A program made the position numbers and the translations under genes. From Hemerocallis citrina (lineage: Eukaryota > Streptophyta > Magnoliopsida > Asparagales > Asphodelaceae), in NCBI GenBank assembly GCA_017893485.1, contig CM030362.1, forward strand, positions 265,403,073 through 265,467,072: a stretch of 64,000 nt of DNA, in the 5' to 3' direction. A model generated the notes under the pieces. That model did no database searches and had not been told where the DNA came from. It was given only the letters and a program-made list of their open reading frames with translations. Of the stretch, positions 34,812-45,827 are shown in pieces; position 1 is the stretch's first letter, and each line of letters opens with the position of its first letter.

Positions 34812-34814
<3 letters not shown>
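33332..34814 (-). repeat. right arm of the large inverted repeat
   Basis: It is the inverse of 26859-28341 with very few differences. Homology stops abruptly at the inner edge near 33332 (GAGTTTTTTTTTGAGTAC), exactly where the left arm changes at about 28341. Its outer end lies about 250 bp upstream of the possible gene start at 35068. Confidence 0.93.

Positions 34815-34887
<73 letters not shown>
34815..34887. repeat. (CT)n(TA)n microsatellite
   Basis: CT repeats to about 34837 are followed by TA repeats to 34887. This compound tract borders the inverted repeat on the side of the possible gene. Confidence 0.95.
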
Positions 34888-34889
<2 letters not shown>

Positions 34890-35067
34890 TCTAGAAAATT
34901 AGGATTTCGAATCGGAAAAGAGAGTAGGTTGAGAAAAGCGAGACCTTTCCGCAAGTGAAGCAGCGAACCGGGATGATCATCTTCGATTTGTAGCGAAATT
35001 AGGGTTTCCGAGTTCCTGATTTTGGGAGGATCTTCATATCGAGGGTTTTGGGTTTTTTATAGGAAAG

Positions 35068-35129
35068 ATGGCTGCACCAGACAAGATTAGAATTTTGAAT
35101 CGGTCTAACACGAACCGGCCGATTGAATG
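35068..35129 (+). CDS. possible first exon of an unidentified host gene
   Basis: An ATG at 35068 opens MAAPDKIRILNRSNTNRPIE and is followed after 62 nt by GGTAGTAC, a plausible GT splice donor at 35130. The 180 bp before it look like a plant 5' leader (GAAATTAGGGTTTCCGAG, GGAGGATCTTCATATCGAGG). After the donor the sequence turns T-rich like an intron. No second exon was found before the LINE at 35383 or in the DNA beyond it up to about 39400. Either the next exon is missing or it is too short to see. I do not recognise the peptide. It is basic and hydrophilic with no membrane or signal features. Confidence 0.4.
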
Positions 35130-35218
35130 GTAGTACAACTTCCTTTTCACTGCTTTGCATAAATAACTAGCTTTTTATCGTAATTCGCATTTGTATTTTT
35201 TCTTTATTGCATAAATGA

Positions 35219-35260
35219 GTTTTTTTTTTTTTTTTTTTTTTTTTGGGGGGGGGGTTCTAT
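35219..35260. repeat. poly-T / poly-G tract
   Basis: About 24 or more T are followed by about 9-10 G, inside the putative first intron. Confidence 0.95.
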
Positions 35261-35382
35261 AGAGTAGCAATTTTGTAACTGACGATAATTTTAGGGTATG
35301 GATGTCATGCCATTGATTTGTTAACTTATTGGGTCCAAAAAAATAAGTCATTTTTTTGTATTAAATCTAAATATTGATTCTT

Positions 35383-38300
35383 TTTTTAATGAAAACGGAT
35401 AGAGCCTTTCGACTCCAGCCACACCAAAAAATATATATTAGCAATATAAAAGTATACAAAGGAGTTTTACAAGTGGTAAAACCAGAAACAAAATGAACAG
35501 GTACACTAGAGAACAACAGACAGACTCAGCCAAAATCCAAAGCCTAACAATAGAAGCTAGGCCAATCGAAATCCACGCGGGAAAAACCCGTGTCGACCTC
35601 CTAAGCGCGGTGCAGCGTCCATCGCCAGCGGAGCCACCACAGGAGCTATCCAAACTGGGCAAACAGCCAACCAGGAAAGAGGTGGCGCCCGATGCCCAAT
35701 AAAAGAGCAGCAAGACCCTAAGCCAGGCCCAGCGATGAAAACACACCATACACCATGAGCAAGACCCTAGTGTTGTGCCCGATGAAAGCACAACACTAGC
35801 ATCACCATGCACCAAGACCGGGAGATGCGAGAAACATAAGGAGTAGAGAACAATAATAAAACATAAGCAGAAGAGAGCGCAGAACAAAAGCAGAATACAT
35901 AACCCGTAGGAAAACGTAGCAAACAGAGGCCATCCCAAAGAGAAAGCAATTAGCTAGAAAGATGCGCCACAACAGAGAACAAAAAGAAGAGACCAGAATA
36001 GACTAAAGACCCAAGACAAAGTGCTCAGGCCTAAAACAACAGCGAAACCATCACCAACTATGAAGAGCCAAGAGATAAATAAGAATAACACCACACTCAC
36101 TTCAACACCGAAGACAACCAACTGCCGGAGCCCAAAAAAAGACCTGCAATAAGATAAAGTAGTTAAAGCTTCAAGTGAGAACCAAAAATGCGCTGAACTC
36201 ACAACCCAAACCAATGAGGAAAAACTAGCAGCATAGCCTCAAAGGGAGAAAGAGCCTCAATCGATTGAGCCTCAAACTAAGCATTGATAGAGGCAGTTGA
36301 GAAGGGCAACAGAGAAACCCTCACCGACCACACCGCAACACTCCAGATAACAACCACAAATAAACAATCCAAGCTCTAAAGAGCCCGCCACACAGAGAGA
36401 AGCCAAACAAACGCGTCAGAACAAGCTTAAATAGGGAAGTGACATACAAAAATGATCAGCGCATTCAACAAGAAATACGGCTGAAACAAAATAAAACGCA
36501 TACAACTAAACCAAAAGAAACAGCCAAAGCAAACCAAAAGAAAGAGCATTAAGGAGCAACCAGTACTGGCAAAAATAGGGGCGGGTGCTATCTAAACACA
36601 CACGCACAAAGACACAGTGCTGGAAGCCACCAAAGCTGATCAGTATTAAACCTGCAGGGACAGAGAAAGAGAAGAAAAAATTGGTAAGTAAGATAGCAAA
36701 TGAAAGTAAAAACTTAAACCGCATGAAGATTACGAAGACAGTGGAATGCATTATCTAGTAATAAGAAAAAAGAAGACGCTAGTTCTTTGGGTTTCAATTC
36801 TGAAGACCAAAGTTTGAAGAGAAAAAGGTATTCGTCAATCAACGCTGCTGAGGAAGAGCAACGTTTCTTGAATAATCTATTGTTTCTTTCCTTCCAAACA
36901 ATCCAGATGAGGGTATGGACCGACAAAATCCAAGAGTCGCGATATGAGGCATTCGGAGGACCAGTCGACCAAACCGATCCTAGATCAGAAGGGGTGTTCG
37001 CAATGCCCCCAAGCGAGAGAGCAAATCTTCCATAACGAAATAATAGTGGGGCAATGAGTGAAAAGATGATTAGCATCTTCGAAATGCTGGGTACAGAGGG
37101 CGCATAGCTGACCCCAAGCTAAATTTCTTTTGTTGAGAACCTCCACCGTGAGCAGCTTGTTATTGAAGGCTAACCAGGAAGTAATTTTGACCTTGAGAGG
37201 AGCCCAAGACTTCCAGAAGAACCTGGCAGTCGGAGAAACCACTCCTCTCGAGTTAAGAAAAGTGTAAAAAGATTTAACAGAAAAGGATCCTGCTTCAGAC
37301 CATCGCCATCCAATGCCCTCAGAAGATCTCCAATTATAGGAATTAAGGACTGCAATGAGGTCATTGAAAGTCTCAGTCAGAGAAGGAGTAAGGACGATAG
37401 TAAGAGGAATAAACCAATAACGAATATCGTTGATTAGAATGAAAGAGTCCGCTAGAGAGGCCCTAGGGAAAATCGCCAGCCTGAACAGGGCAGGAAAAGC
37501 CGTAGCAAGAGTGGTATTGCCGATTCACAGGTCCTGCCAAAGCAAGGCTCTCGAGTCGTCCAAACAGGTACGGTAAATACCACACTTGAACGCGGCTGAG
37601 GCTTTCCAAATGCCTTTCCAGAAAGGAAAGGCTAGGCAGGGGGTCACATCAGGGAATTCCCACCAATTGGAAGAGGTGGAGCAATATCCCCTAATGCAAC
37701 GAACCCAAGGAGGCTGCTCGGAGTGATGGATCTTCCACAACCATTTGCCCAACAGGGCTAAGTTATGGTGACGAATATCCAGCACACCAAGACCTCCTTC
37801 CTCCTTAGAGGAACAAATCAATTTCCAATTACACAGGTGGGACCCTGGCTTATAAGAAGATGACCCATTCCAAAAGAAGTTGCTTCTAATTTGGTCAATT
37901 CTTTTGATAACCCAGGATGGCAAGAAGTAGAAAGACATGAAATAAAGTGGCATGGCCGAGATGACAGAATTAATAAGAGTCAGTCTGCCTCCTCTAGACA
38001 AAAGCTTACTCGACCAGACATTGAGTCTGGCCTTAACTCTGTCAATGAGAGGGAGCCAATCCGATCTATGAAGCCTCCCCCAGCGAAGAGGTATGCCAAG
38101 GTAAGTAATCGGGAAGGCAGCAACGGGACAGTTAAAGAAGTTGGACACCTCAGCTTGACGATTGGGAGTACCACCCAACCAAAGAACAGCGGATTTATGA
38201 AAATTAATGGATAATCTGGACGCCATTTCAAAACAGTAAATGAGTAGTTTAAGATTACGAAGGGAGTGGGTGTTCGGTTTGGTGAATATGATGGTATCAT

Positions 38301-39246
38301 CTGCGTATTGGAGGTTGAGAACTCCCTCAAAAGAGGGAGAGCTGCCAAGACCCTCAATCATATTCAGCTCCCACGCATTTCTCAGTAGTCTACTAAAGAC
38401 ATCAGCCACTAGAGAGAACAGAAGAGAAGAAAGCGGGTCTCCTTGACGGAGCCCACATCTGATTTTGATTTTATGGCCCTCTGAGCCGTTGATGAATAAT
38501 GCTGAGGTACCAGAATAAAGACTGGATTTTATCCAAGAAATCCATCTGGGACCGAAACCCCGGTTGGACAGAATGTCCAAAAGAAAATCTCAGTTAACGT
38601 TGTCGTAAGCCTTTTGAAAATCGAGCTTGAGAAGGATGCCTTCCGAGTGCGTTCTATGGCAGAAGGAAATGATTTCCTGAGCCGATGCGACACTGTCAAG
38701 AATGAACCGATCTTTGATGAAGCCAGATTGGGCAGAATCGATTAACGGCGGAATGACCGCACTCAGCCTAGCAGAAAGAACTTTCATAATGATTTTAAAT
38801 GAAGTGTTAATGAGACTAATAGGCCTAAACTCCGAAACCAGGTGCGCCCCAACTAATTTAGGAATAAGCACAATGTGCGCATAGTTAATGCGCTCAAAAG
38901 AGAAATCCCCTTGGTGAAGGTCTTGAATCATTTTGAGAAGGTCTGCTTTAAGCAGATCCCAAAATATTTGAAAAAAGAAAGCGGGGAAACCGTCGGGCCC
39001 AGGCGCCGAATCGCTCTTTAAAGCAAAAACGGCTGATTTAATTTCCTCCAGGGTGAAGGGGTCTTCAAGGGAAGAAAGATCAGGAACTTGATTGCCATAT
39101 AGGCGAGCCCAGTCGAGCTCGATCGAACGATGTTTCTGCGTTCCAATAAGAGCTTTATAAAAGGAGAGAAATTCTTGATGAATGGATTCATCAGAATCAA
39201 GGTTGACACCCTGAACTGATAGGGAGGAAATGCGATTACAACGCTG
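35383..39246 (-). mobile_element. L1-type LINE, 5'-truncated, 17-bp target-site duplication
   Basis: Perfect copies of TCTAAATATTGATTCTT flank the element at 35366-35382 and 39247-39263. A short A-tail (T-run on the plus strand at 35383-35387) marks the 3' end at the left. The element is 3.86 kb and lacks ORF1, the endonuclease and the start of ORF2, so it is 5'-truncated. Its right boundary cuts into ORF2 directly. The 3' UTR, about 1.3 kb (35383-36710), is long and carries only chance ORFs. The empty site restored by joining the flanks is continuous. Confidence 0.95.
36714..39246 (-). pseudogene. LINE ORF2 relic (reverse transcriptase and zf-RVT)
   Basis: Minus-strand reading starts mid-protein at 39246. 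The segment to 38590 carries the RT palm approach (SDSAPGPDGFPAFFFQIFWD, LIPKL, FRPISLIN and LLKLDFQKAYDNVN), then a stop. The segment 38580-37525 carries GLRQGDPLSSLLFS near 38450 and the catalytic YADDTIIF near 38300, followed by the conserved YLGIPL and SRGGRLTLI motifs of L1 connectors. A break near 37530 is followed by the C-terminal zf-RVT domain (37240-36990; W..LCALCTQHFEDANHLFTHC). The tail WKERNNRLF lies near 36880. Breaks lie near 38585, 37520 and 37240. The aspartates of YADD are intact, but the ORF is not. Confidence 0.95.
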
Positions 39247-40205
39247 TCTAAATATTGATTCTTGAGAGAACACAATAACCTACATAATATATGTACGTTA
39301 GTTTGAGATTTGTGGTAGCTTGTTTGGAATTGAAAAAAATTGAGGGTGGTCTCTAGGAAAAAAATACCCTAGTTTATTTCTATTTTTTCAAGTTTGCATA
39401 TTGTTTAGGGCAAAAACCAAAGTACTCTCCCAACGTTTGGTCCGAGTACAAAATATCCATATAACGTTTTAAAAAATACATTATACACATTCATCCGTCA
39501 ACTTAACCAATTTCTGTTAACTTTGAATTATTATATTACATTTCTACCCTACCTTTTCATATCTCAATCTCTTTTTCTTTTCTCCCCTTTCTTCATTCTT
39601 AAACATTAAACAAAACCAAATCTTGATGATGGACTAGTTTTCTCGTGTTTAATCTTGATGATGGACTAGTTTACTTGTTTATTGTTTTTATGTTTATTCG
39701 GCTTAGGTTATTTATTTGTTTAGAGTGGTTGCTTCTTGCTTGTATTGTATCTATTTGGTTATATTAATAGTGGACATAGTGGTGATTGTAGTAGTAGTTG
39801 TTGTATGGTGTTTTGTGCATTAATATTAGGGTTGTTTACATCCATCATGATCCTAATAATCAAACCTAAATATTGAATCTGTAGATAAATGCTTTAGGAA
39901 TTGAACTCAATACTTTGGGTGGATTCGTTCTATAAGGGTAAGAAACTGAGAAGATTGCTAAAGTAGGGTGGTTGTTGCTAACTTTGGGAGATACCAGGAC
40001 CTCATTAAATCAGTGCAATGTTCGACCTTGACGTCGCAGGCAGCGACATGCTGGTACCATAATCATCAACAACGAATCCACGAAATCTGCTTAATAATAA
40101 ATTATGAGTTCCAATATATAATATGATTAATAGCTAGCGTATTAATAACTTGACAAATGCAATAAAACATAAATTATTCATTTCACTAGTTTATTTCCAA
40201 TGGGT

Positions 40206-40274
40206 GGCAAGGAATCAAGCTAAAAGAAAACATTCAAGTCAATGAAGTATTTCTTTATATATAATGAAGTATTT

Positions 40275-40322
<48 letters not shown>

Positions 40323-40736
40323 AAAGCTTCGGTTGAGCACTACTCTAGTGCTCACCGCGTGAACACTAGGCCTTCGGGCGTTCATATCGAAAATCCGAAC
40401 CGTTCACATTGATCTACACATTTAAATTAGTCTAAATATGTAAAATCAAATCATTTGAAATTCATTTGCCCATTCATTGAAGTGTTACAAAATTGTATGG
40501 CTGAAAATCATTGTTTTTATAGTCACATGATGGATGGGCAAATGAATTTCAAATGATTTTATTTTACATATTTAGACTAATTTAGATGTGTAGATCAATG
40601 TGAACGGTTCGGATTTTCGATATGAACGCCTGAAGGCCTAGTGTTCACGCGGTGAGCACTAGAGTAGTGCTCAACCGAAGCTTTCCCTATATATATATAT
40701 TTATATATATACAACATTCAAGTCAATGAAGCATTT

Positions 40737-40786
<50 letters not shown>

Positions 40787-40800
40787 TCCATCAACTAAAT
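40206..40800. repeat. repeated ATTCAAGTCAATGAAG(T/C)ATTTC units with (TA)n tracts
   Basis: The phrase TCAATGAAG(T/C)ATTTCTTTATATA appears in full near 40236 and 40724, with a shortened copy (ATGAAGTATTTC) near 40263, each followed by a TA tract. The MITE at 40320-40687 sits inside one of these TA tracts. Confidence 0.8.
40320..40687. mobile_element. 368-bp palindromic MITE nested in the long-TIR element
   Basis: GGGAAAGCTTCGGTTGAGCA at 40320 and its inverse ending at 40687 belong to arms of ~150 bp that are nearly complementary. The arms include CTAGTGCTCACCGCGTGAAC, then AATCCGAACCGTTCACATTG, and TTTGAAATTCATTTGCCCAT. A central loop of ~60 bp separates them. It is inserted in a (TA)n tract, so a TA target is likely but the duplication cannot be defined. 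A transcript would fold into a strong hairpin. Confidence 0.92.
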
Positions 40801-41534
40801 TGAACAGATACAAATATGCACTTAGGTTTGTTTAGTTCCATCATGATCCTAATAATCAAGAGAGATTGAATTTGTAGATAAATGCTGTAGGAATTGAACT
40901 CAATACTTTGAATACTAATGATGAGATTGAGATTTTGTTTTGTTTAATGTTTGAGAATGAAGAAAGGGGAGAAAGGGAATAAAGGGAAAAAGAGATTGAG
41001 ATATAAAAGGGTAAGGGTAGAATGTAATTTAATAATTCAAAGTTAACAGAATGGGTTAAGTTAACGAATGAATGTATATAATGTATTTTTTCAAATGTTG
41101 TATAGATATTTTGTACTGGAGCCAAACGTTTGGAGGGGTACTTTGGTTTTTGCCCTATTGTTTAATACTTAGTTACTCCATTTTTTACTAAACCTATTAG
41201 TTACCACATTTTTTACTAAACCTACTAGAAATGATCTTCTTGGATTGAGATAGTACAGAGATGTATATCTTACATCTATATGCTTGTGTAGACTATTTAG
41301 CTTAGAGAAGATGTATGTTGTAGTCTGTGAAGTGCCTTGTGAACAAAATGTTTGGCCCCAACGGAATGACGAGTGAGTTTTACAAAAAGGATTAGACTAT
41401 ATAACTATATGATATGTTTGAGGCTACAAGTCATTTTCACCGTACCAAAAAGCTTCCGAGAAGCTGGGAATCCACTTTTGCCACGCTCATCCCCAAAGTG
41501 CCCAATCCAGCTAAACCGAAAGATTTTAAACTAT

Positions 41535-42618
41535 TGTTAAGAAAACTAGTTGTGAAAAATGCTTTTTTAGGAAACTAGATGTGCTAGTGGACTAAAGTTT
41601 GTTGACTCTTAATTTGGTGTGCAAAAAATGTGCTCATTAATACTTATAAGTTTAAAATTAGTTGTTCAGATTTTCAGGATCAAATAAGGAGAGTAATATC
41701 AACAAATATCAACAAGAGATCCAAGAGAGATTCAGAAATATTCAAACAAGAAAAGCAATAAAGATAGATGGCAAATACAAGCAAAAGAGGAAGATATTCA
41801 AAAAGAATTCTTGATCAATTGGTCTACAAGTAAAAGAGGAAGATATCAAAATCTGAATTTTCCCTTCTATTTTCCTGAGATTTTAATTGTATAAGATTGA
41901 TTAAAGATTGATTAGTTTATGAAAAGAAAACAGAGTGGATTCGGAATATACAGCGCGATACCAGTCGACCGTACTTCATGACGATCGACCGCATCGCAGT
42001 CGACCGCAACCTTGCATTGCTTGAGAAGCGGTCGACTTTTCACCTCTCTACTTTACGTCAGAGAGCTGAACGGTCGACTGCACCAATATGTCGGACGACC
42101 GCACTTTGCACTGTGTGTATTCTTGGAAAGTATCGTTTCTATTTTTTATCGATACACTTCCCCATCTACTTATATTGGACGAATCCACTGTGTGTTCTTT
42201 ACCCTATTACTTCTGAAAAAATATTTTGAACTAATATTTCAATAATCAATCCGAGTGTGAGCGATAATTTTTCTGTATTCTTCAGTCAGGATCATTAACG
42301 ATCTTGAGTTTTGGTTTTTCTTTCTTTTTCACTTCGGTGAGATTGACGGGACTTGTATTGGAAGTCCTGTGGGTGTAATAGGTCTCTCGGCATGAATCCG
42401 AGAATCACTGTACAAAGGGTTTTAAGTATAGTGGAATGCTTGTGGTGAAAAATTGCTACAAGTAGGCGGTGTGGACGTAAACCTGGGGGTCGAACCACGT
42501 TATATCGTTGCGTCATCTGTGTTTGCTGCTCTTAATTCTTTTACGTACCTTGCACATTATTTTATTAATTTTTAATTCCACACAATCACCCTATTCATCC
42601 CCCCTAGGGTGATTTACA
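41535..42618 (+). mobile_element. probable solo copia-type LTR
   Basis: TGTTAAGAAAACTAG at 41535 and GATTTACA at 42618 give TG...CA ends around ~1.08 kb of non-coding DNA that replaces part of the LINE. The last 100 bp (CACACAATCACCCTATTC, then a C-rich tract, then AGGGTGATTTACA) is typical of the 3' end of plant copia LTRs. The middle (41960-42100) repeats GTCGACCG-type words. The flanks ACTAT and AAGTT do not match, so the boundaries, or a later deletion, remain uncertain. Confidence 0.5.
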
Positions 42619-42781
42619 AAGTTAGCAGCAATGGTGATGGTATTTCAACATTAATGTTCGCCGCTGATAGCTTAATAGTAATAGTTTAACAACATAGGCA
42701 TGTAGAATGAAAGGAGGCAGGTCGAATTTGGAGCATTCTGTGTGATTACTATGAGGAAAGTAGCCAAAGTATTAATGTTGC

Positions 42782-43518
42782 TGTTAGGATTGTGTCTTAA
42801 ATACTCGTTGTTCAGATTAAAAGAAGTTAATATGAAGTACGGAGGTCGAAGCGTCGAAATGAGTAGAAGGAGAAATAGCAATAGTAGGGTGCAGGCTAGT
42901 TGCGGTCGACCGGTCTTGGTGATAGTCGACCGCACCCCCGACCGCTCGAAGTACAGGGAATGTCAGAGAGTGGTACGGTCGACCAGTCTTGTTGGACGGT
43001 CAACCGCCCGCGACACTGTGTTCGTTTTGGGCCCCGATTTGTTAGGTCGTTTCAGCCCAATCTTCAACTCCAAGTCAGATCGTGCAACTCCTATTCAGTT
43101 ACTTCTTTTCTAGGTTATATCGGACGACTGTGGATCAAGATTAGATCTAGGTTTCTCTTTATTCTTCTATATATATTGTAAACTCCTCCAATATGAGAGT
43201 GAGTACTTCATAGATTATTTTTTCCATTGCAAAGAGAGGCTCGAGAGAGAGATAGTTCTTGGTGGGTGAGTTTAATTCCTTGTATCAAGTGAATTAGTAA
43301 CTCCTTGTAATCTCTTCTAGTTGAGTATCAGATCTCCCTATATTCCCCTCCGGATTAAGCAAAAGCTAACCGGGATAAGTCATCGTCGTTGTGTTTGTGT
43401 TAGTTTGGTGGATATACTTGCTTGTTCAATTTATTCGCCTTGTCTATTTCGACTTCCTCATTGTTCTAATTAGTTTCGCTGCGACTAGAGGGCATTTGTT
43501 GACGCTCCAATTCCAACA
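42782..43518 (+). repeat. 5' LTR of the gag-pro copia element
   Basis: The LTR is 737 bp with TG...CA ends. It carries several GTCGACCG-type words at 42902-43010, a TATATATATTGTAAAC promoter-like box near 43168, and leader sequence after it. The small ORFs inside are shadows. Confidence 0.93.
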
Positions 43519-43559
43519 ACTTGTATCAGAGCTTCAAGTTCCCGAGTTCCTTGGTTAAG

Positions 43560-44831
43560 ATGACAGGCCACATTATTTTGAAGATCAAGCAGTTCAATGG
43601 TAAGATCAATTTCAATCTTTGGAAGACTGGCATATATGATGTTCTTGTTCAAGAACGGTTGTAGTCAACTGTTAAAAAGAAGAAAAAGTCAACTGATATG
43701 AAGGATGACGTTTGGGAAGATATTCGTGAAAGAGCCATAAGTCTGATCCGTCTATCCTTGGCGGACGAGGTCAAGTGCAGATTTCTTGAAGGAACTGATG
43801 CGGCGAGTTTGTGGAAAAGACTCATAGCTGACTACTCCGATTCGTCGTTATTAGATCGGATGCATTGGAAGAGAAAGTTGTTCTGTTTATCTATGAAGGA
43901 ATGTACCGATCTTCAAGACCACATTACAGAGTTCAATAAGGTATTATCTGAACTTAAGGCGATCAACGCAGATGTGTGTGAGGAAGATAAAGCTTTCAAC
44001 CTGATATATTCACTACCATATTCGTACGAGCCTTTGATCACAACCATGCTACACGGTAGATCTGCCAAGGAGAGTATTTCGGTAGATGGTGTAATCAAAA
44101 CATTGAAGGAAAATCAACTTAGAAAGGAGACCCATAAATCTTCATCGTCTTTTCCTACAAGTTGTCTAGCGGTGGATGGTCCTTCAGGGGGAAGACAAAG
44201 TGCTTTGCAAAAGGATTCGATCCGTTGCCGATATTGCAAGAGGCCAGGACATATCAAGAAAGACTATTGAAAATTACAGAATCAGGAGAGCGCAAAGAAT
44301 GAGAGTTCAGCCGCTAATGTGGTTAGTGCCTTTGATTCAGGTGGTTCGTGTCTTCTTGTTTCAAATTCTTTAGAAGTGGATTCTAGTTGGTTGCTTGACT
44401 CAGGGAGTTCTTCTCATATTTGCTCCGAGAGGGAGTTGTTTTCTACTTATAAGTCTACTACGGGGCGTTGTGTGATAATGGGAATAGGGGAGATTTGTGA
44501 AGTAATGGGTGAGGTGACAATTGAGTTGAAGATGTCAGGTCTAAATATGTTCACTTTAAGGGATGTTTTGCATATTCCTCTGCTGAAACGGAATCTGATT
44601 TTCTTAGGAACTCTTAATACACGGGGCTGTAGGTACACAGCTCGAGGTGAAGCTCTGTCTGTTTTTCAAGGTCGTCGTGAAGTGATTAGAGGTATAAGAG
44701 TGGTTGGGCCAAGCCAACACAATCTCTACAAGCTTTGGGGAATTCGAAAATCCTGCGCAAGGGTTGATAGTTCTTTTCCCATTATTCCCGTAAGCTCAGC
44801 TAGTTTGTCGCAACTAGAATCATCAAGATGA
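43560..44831 (+). pseudogene. copia gag-protease relic, one frame with two in-frame stops
   Basis: A single frame runs from ATG at 43560 to a stop at about 44831, broken by TAG at 43662 and TGA at 44268. The gag part (UBN2 type) has LWKRLIADYSDSSL, LFCLSMKECTDLQDHI and FNLIYSLPYSYEPLI. The zinc knuckle CRYCKRPGHIKKDY at 44224-44265 has tyrosine in place of the last cysteine of CX2CX4HX4C. The protease site LDSGSSSHIC is near 44395, followed by LRDVLHIPLLKRNLI. The frame ends shortly after the protease (YKLWG near 44735), and the remaining 260 bp to the LTR show no integrase. The DSG triad is intact, but stops and the altered knuckle argue against function. Confidence 0.92.
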
Positions 44832-45094
44832 GACCACGACATTCGAATATCGTCGAGAGGTGGAAAAAGCCTAAGGGTAGGTGGAGTTCGTGCAGAGTTT
44901 GGCAACTTCGTGAGTACATCTACGGAGGTGTGCCTTTGAGGGGCTACACTGGATTCGGTGAGATTGGGTAGAGATCAGTTCAACCGGAAGAAGAAGCTAT
45001 TGTTCTAAGTTTTCTTTGCAAGTGGAATTTGTTAGAGTTTAGAGATGAGTAACACATCATGTGATAGCACTCATATGCAATCCAAGGTGAAGTT

Positions 45095-45827
45095 TGTTAG
45101 GATTGTGTCTTGAATACTCGCTGTTCAGATTAAAAGAAGGTAATATGAAGCACGGAGGTCGAAGCATCGAAGTGAGTAGAAGGAGAAACAGCAACAGTAG
45201 GGTGCAGGCTAGTTGCAGTCGACCGGTCTTGGTGATAATCAACTGCACCCCCCAACCGCACCCCCGACCACTCGAAGTACAGGGAATGTCAGAGAGTGGT
45301 ACAGTCGATCGGTCTTGTTGGACGGTCGATCGCCTGTGGCGCTGTGTTCGTTTTGGGCCCCGATTTTATAGGTCGTTTCAGCCCAATCTTCAACTCCAAG
45401 TCAGATCGTGCGACCCTTATTCAGTTACTTCTTTTCCAGGTTATATCGGACGACTGAGGATCAAGATTAGACCTGAGTTTCTCTCTATTCTTCTATATAT
45501 ATTGTAAACTCCTCCAATATGAGAGTGAGCACTTTATAGATTATTTTCTTCATTGCAAAGAGAGGCTCGAGAGAGAGATAGTTTTTGGTGGGTGAGTTTA
45601 ATTCCTTGTATCAAGTGAATCAGTAACTCATTGTAATTTTTTCTAGTTGAATATCAGATCTCCCTATATTTCTCCTCCGGATTAAGCAAAAGCTAACTGG
45701 GATAAGTCATCGTCGTTGTGTTTGTGTTAGTTTGGCGGATCTACTTGCTTGCTCAATTTATTCGCCTTGTCTACTTCGATTTCCTCATTGCTCGAATTAG
45801 TTCCGCTGCGATGCCCCAATCCCAACA
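45095..45827 (+). repeat. 3' LTR of the gag-pro copia element
   Basis: This 733-bp copy of the 5' LTR has scattered transitions and a small extra C-rich block near 45250. It is preceded by CCAAGGTGAAGTT, a weak polypurine tract. Confidence 0.93.

Larger units (their letters stand above)
26859..34814. mobile_element. 8-kb long-inverted-repeat element (foldback or MULE-like)
   Basis: Both outer ends read GAGTTAGTCTATTAAGAG inwards (26859 on plus, 34814 on minus). The outer 1.48 kb of each arm (26859-28341 and 33332-34814) is almost identical. In one sampled 46-base stretch I saw a single difference, and a 73-codon ORF is repeated exactly. Further in, about 28720-29330 and 32470-33170 are also inverted homologues but clearly more diverged. 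The central 3.1 kb is unique. No transposase was recognised. Each arm contains what looks like a gene leader (several CGATCTGAGAGAAACCC and CTCTCTCTCT phrases) followed by intron-like DNA, so captured gene sequence is likely. The TIR superfamily is inferred from structure only. Confidence 0.8.
39417..41156. mobile_element. long-TIR element (about 235-bp inverted repeats)
   Basis: The left end AGGGCAAAAACCAAAGTACT and the right end ...AGTACCTTTGGTTTTTGCCCT-like are inverted. Homology runs inward for roughly 235 bp (39417-39640 and 40915-41156), including the AACTTAACC and CTTCATTCTTAAACATTAAAC-type blocks. Both flanks read ATTGTTT (39410-39416 and 41157-41163), a target duplication of at least 7 bp. 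That suggests hAT or Mutator type. No transposase is seen. The interior holds AT microsatellites and the palindromic MITE at 40320. Confidence 0.82.
42782..45827 (+). mobile_element. gag-pro-only Ty1-copia element, inserted in the LINE
   Basis: The 5' LTR is 42782-43518 (TGTTAGGATTG ... ATTCCAACA) and the 3' LTR is 45095-45827 (TGTTAGGATTG ... ATCCCAACA). The flanks GTTGC (42777-42781) and GCTGC (45828-45832) differ by one base. A TTGTATCAGAGC primer-binding-like site follows the 5' LTR at 43521. The interior is only 1.58 kb and encodes gag and protease. Integrase, reverse transcriptase and RNase H are absent. The LTRs look roughly 93-95% alike by eye. It is a deletion derivative that would depend on a full-length relative. 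Confidence 0.92.

Noticed and set aside
26859..34814. Considered as two ordinary LTRs or a viral insertion
   Set aside because: The repeats are inverted, not direct. There is no primer site, no pol and no TG...CA ends.
35438..35938. 166-codon hydrophobic minus-strand ORF resembling a membrane protein
   Set aside because: It lies wholly in the T-rich 3' UTR of the LINE. Hydrophobicity follows from T-rich composition, and there is no start context or family signal.
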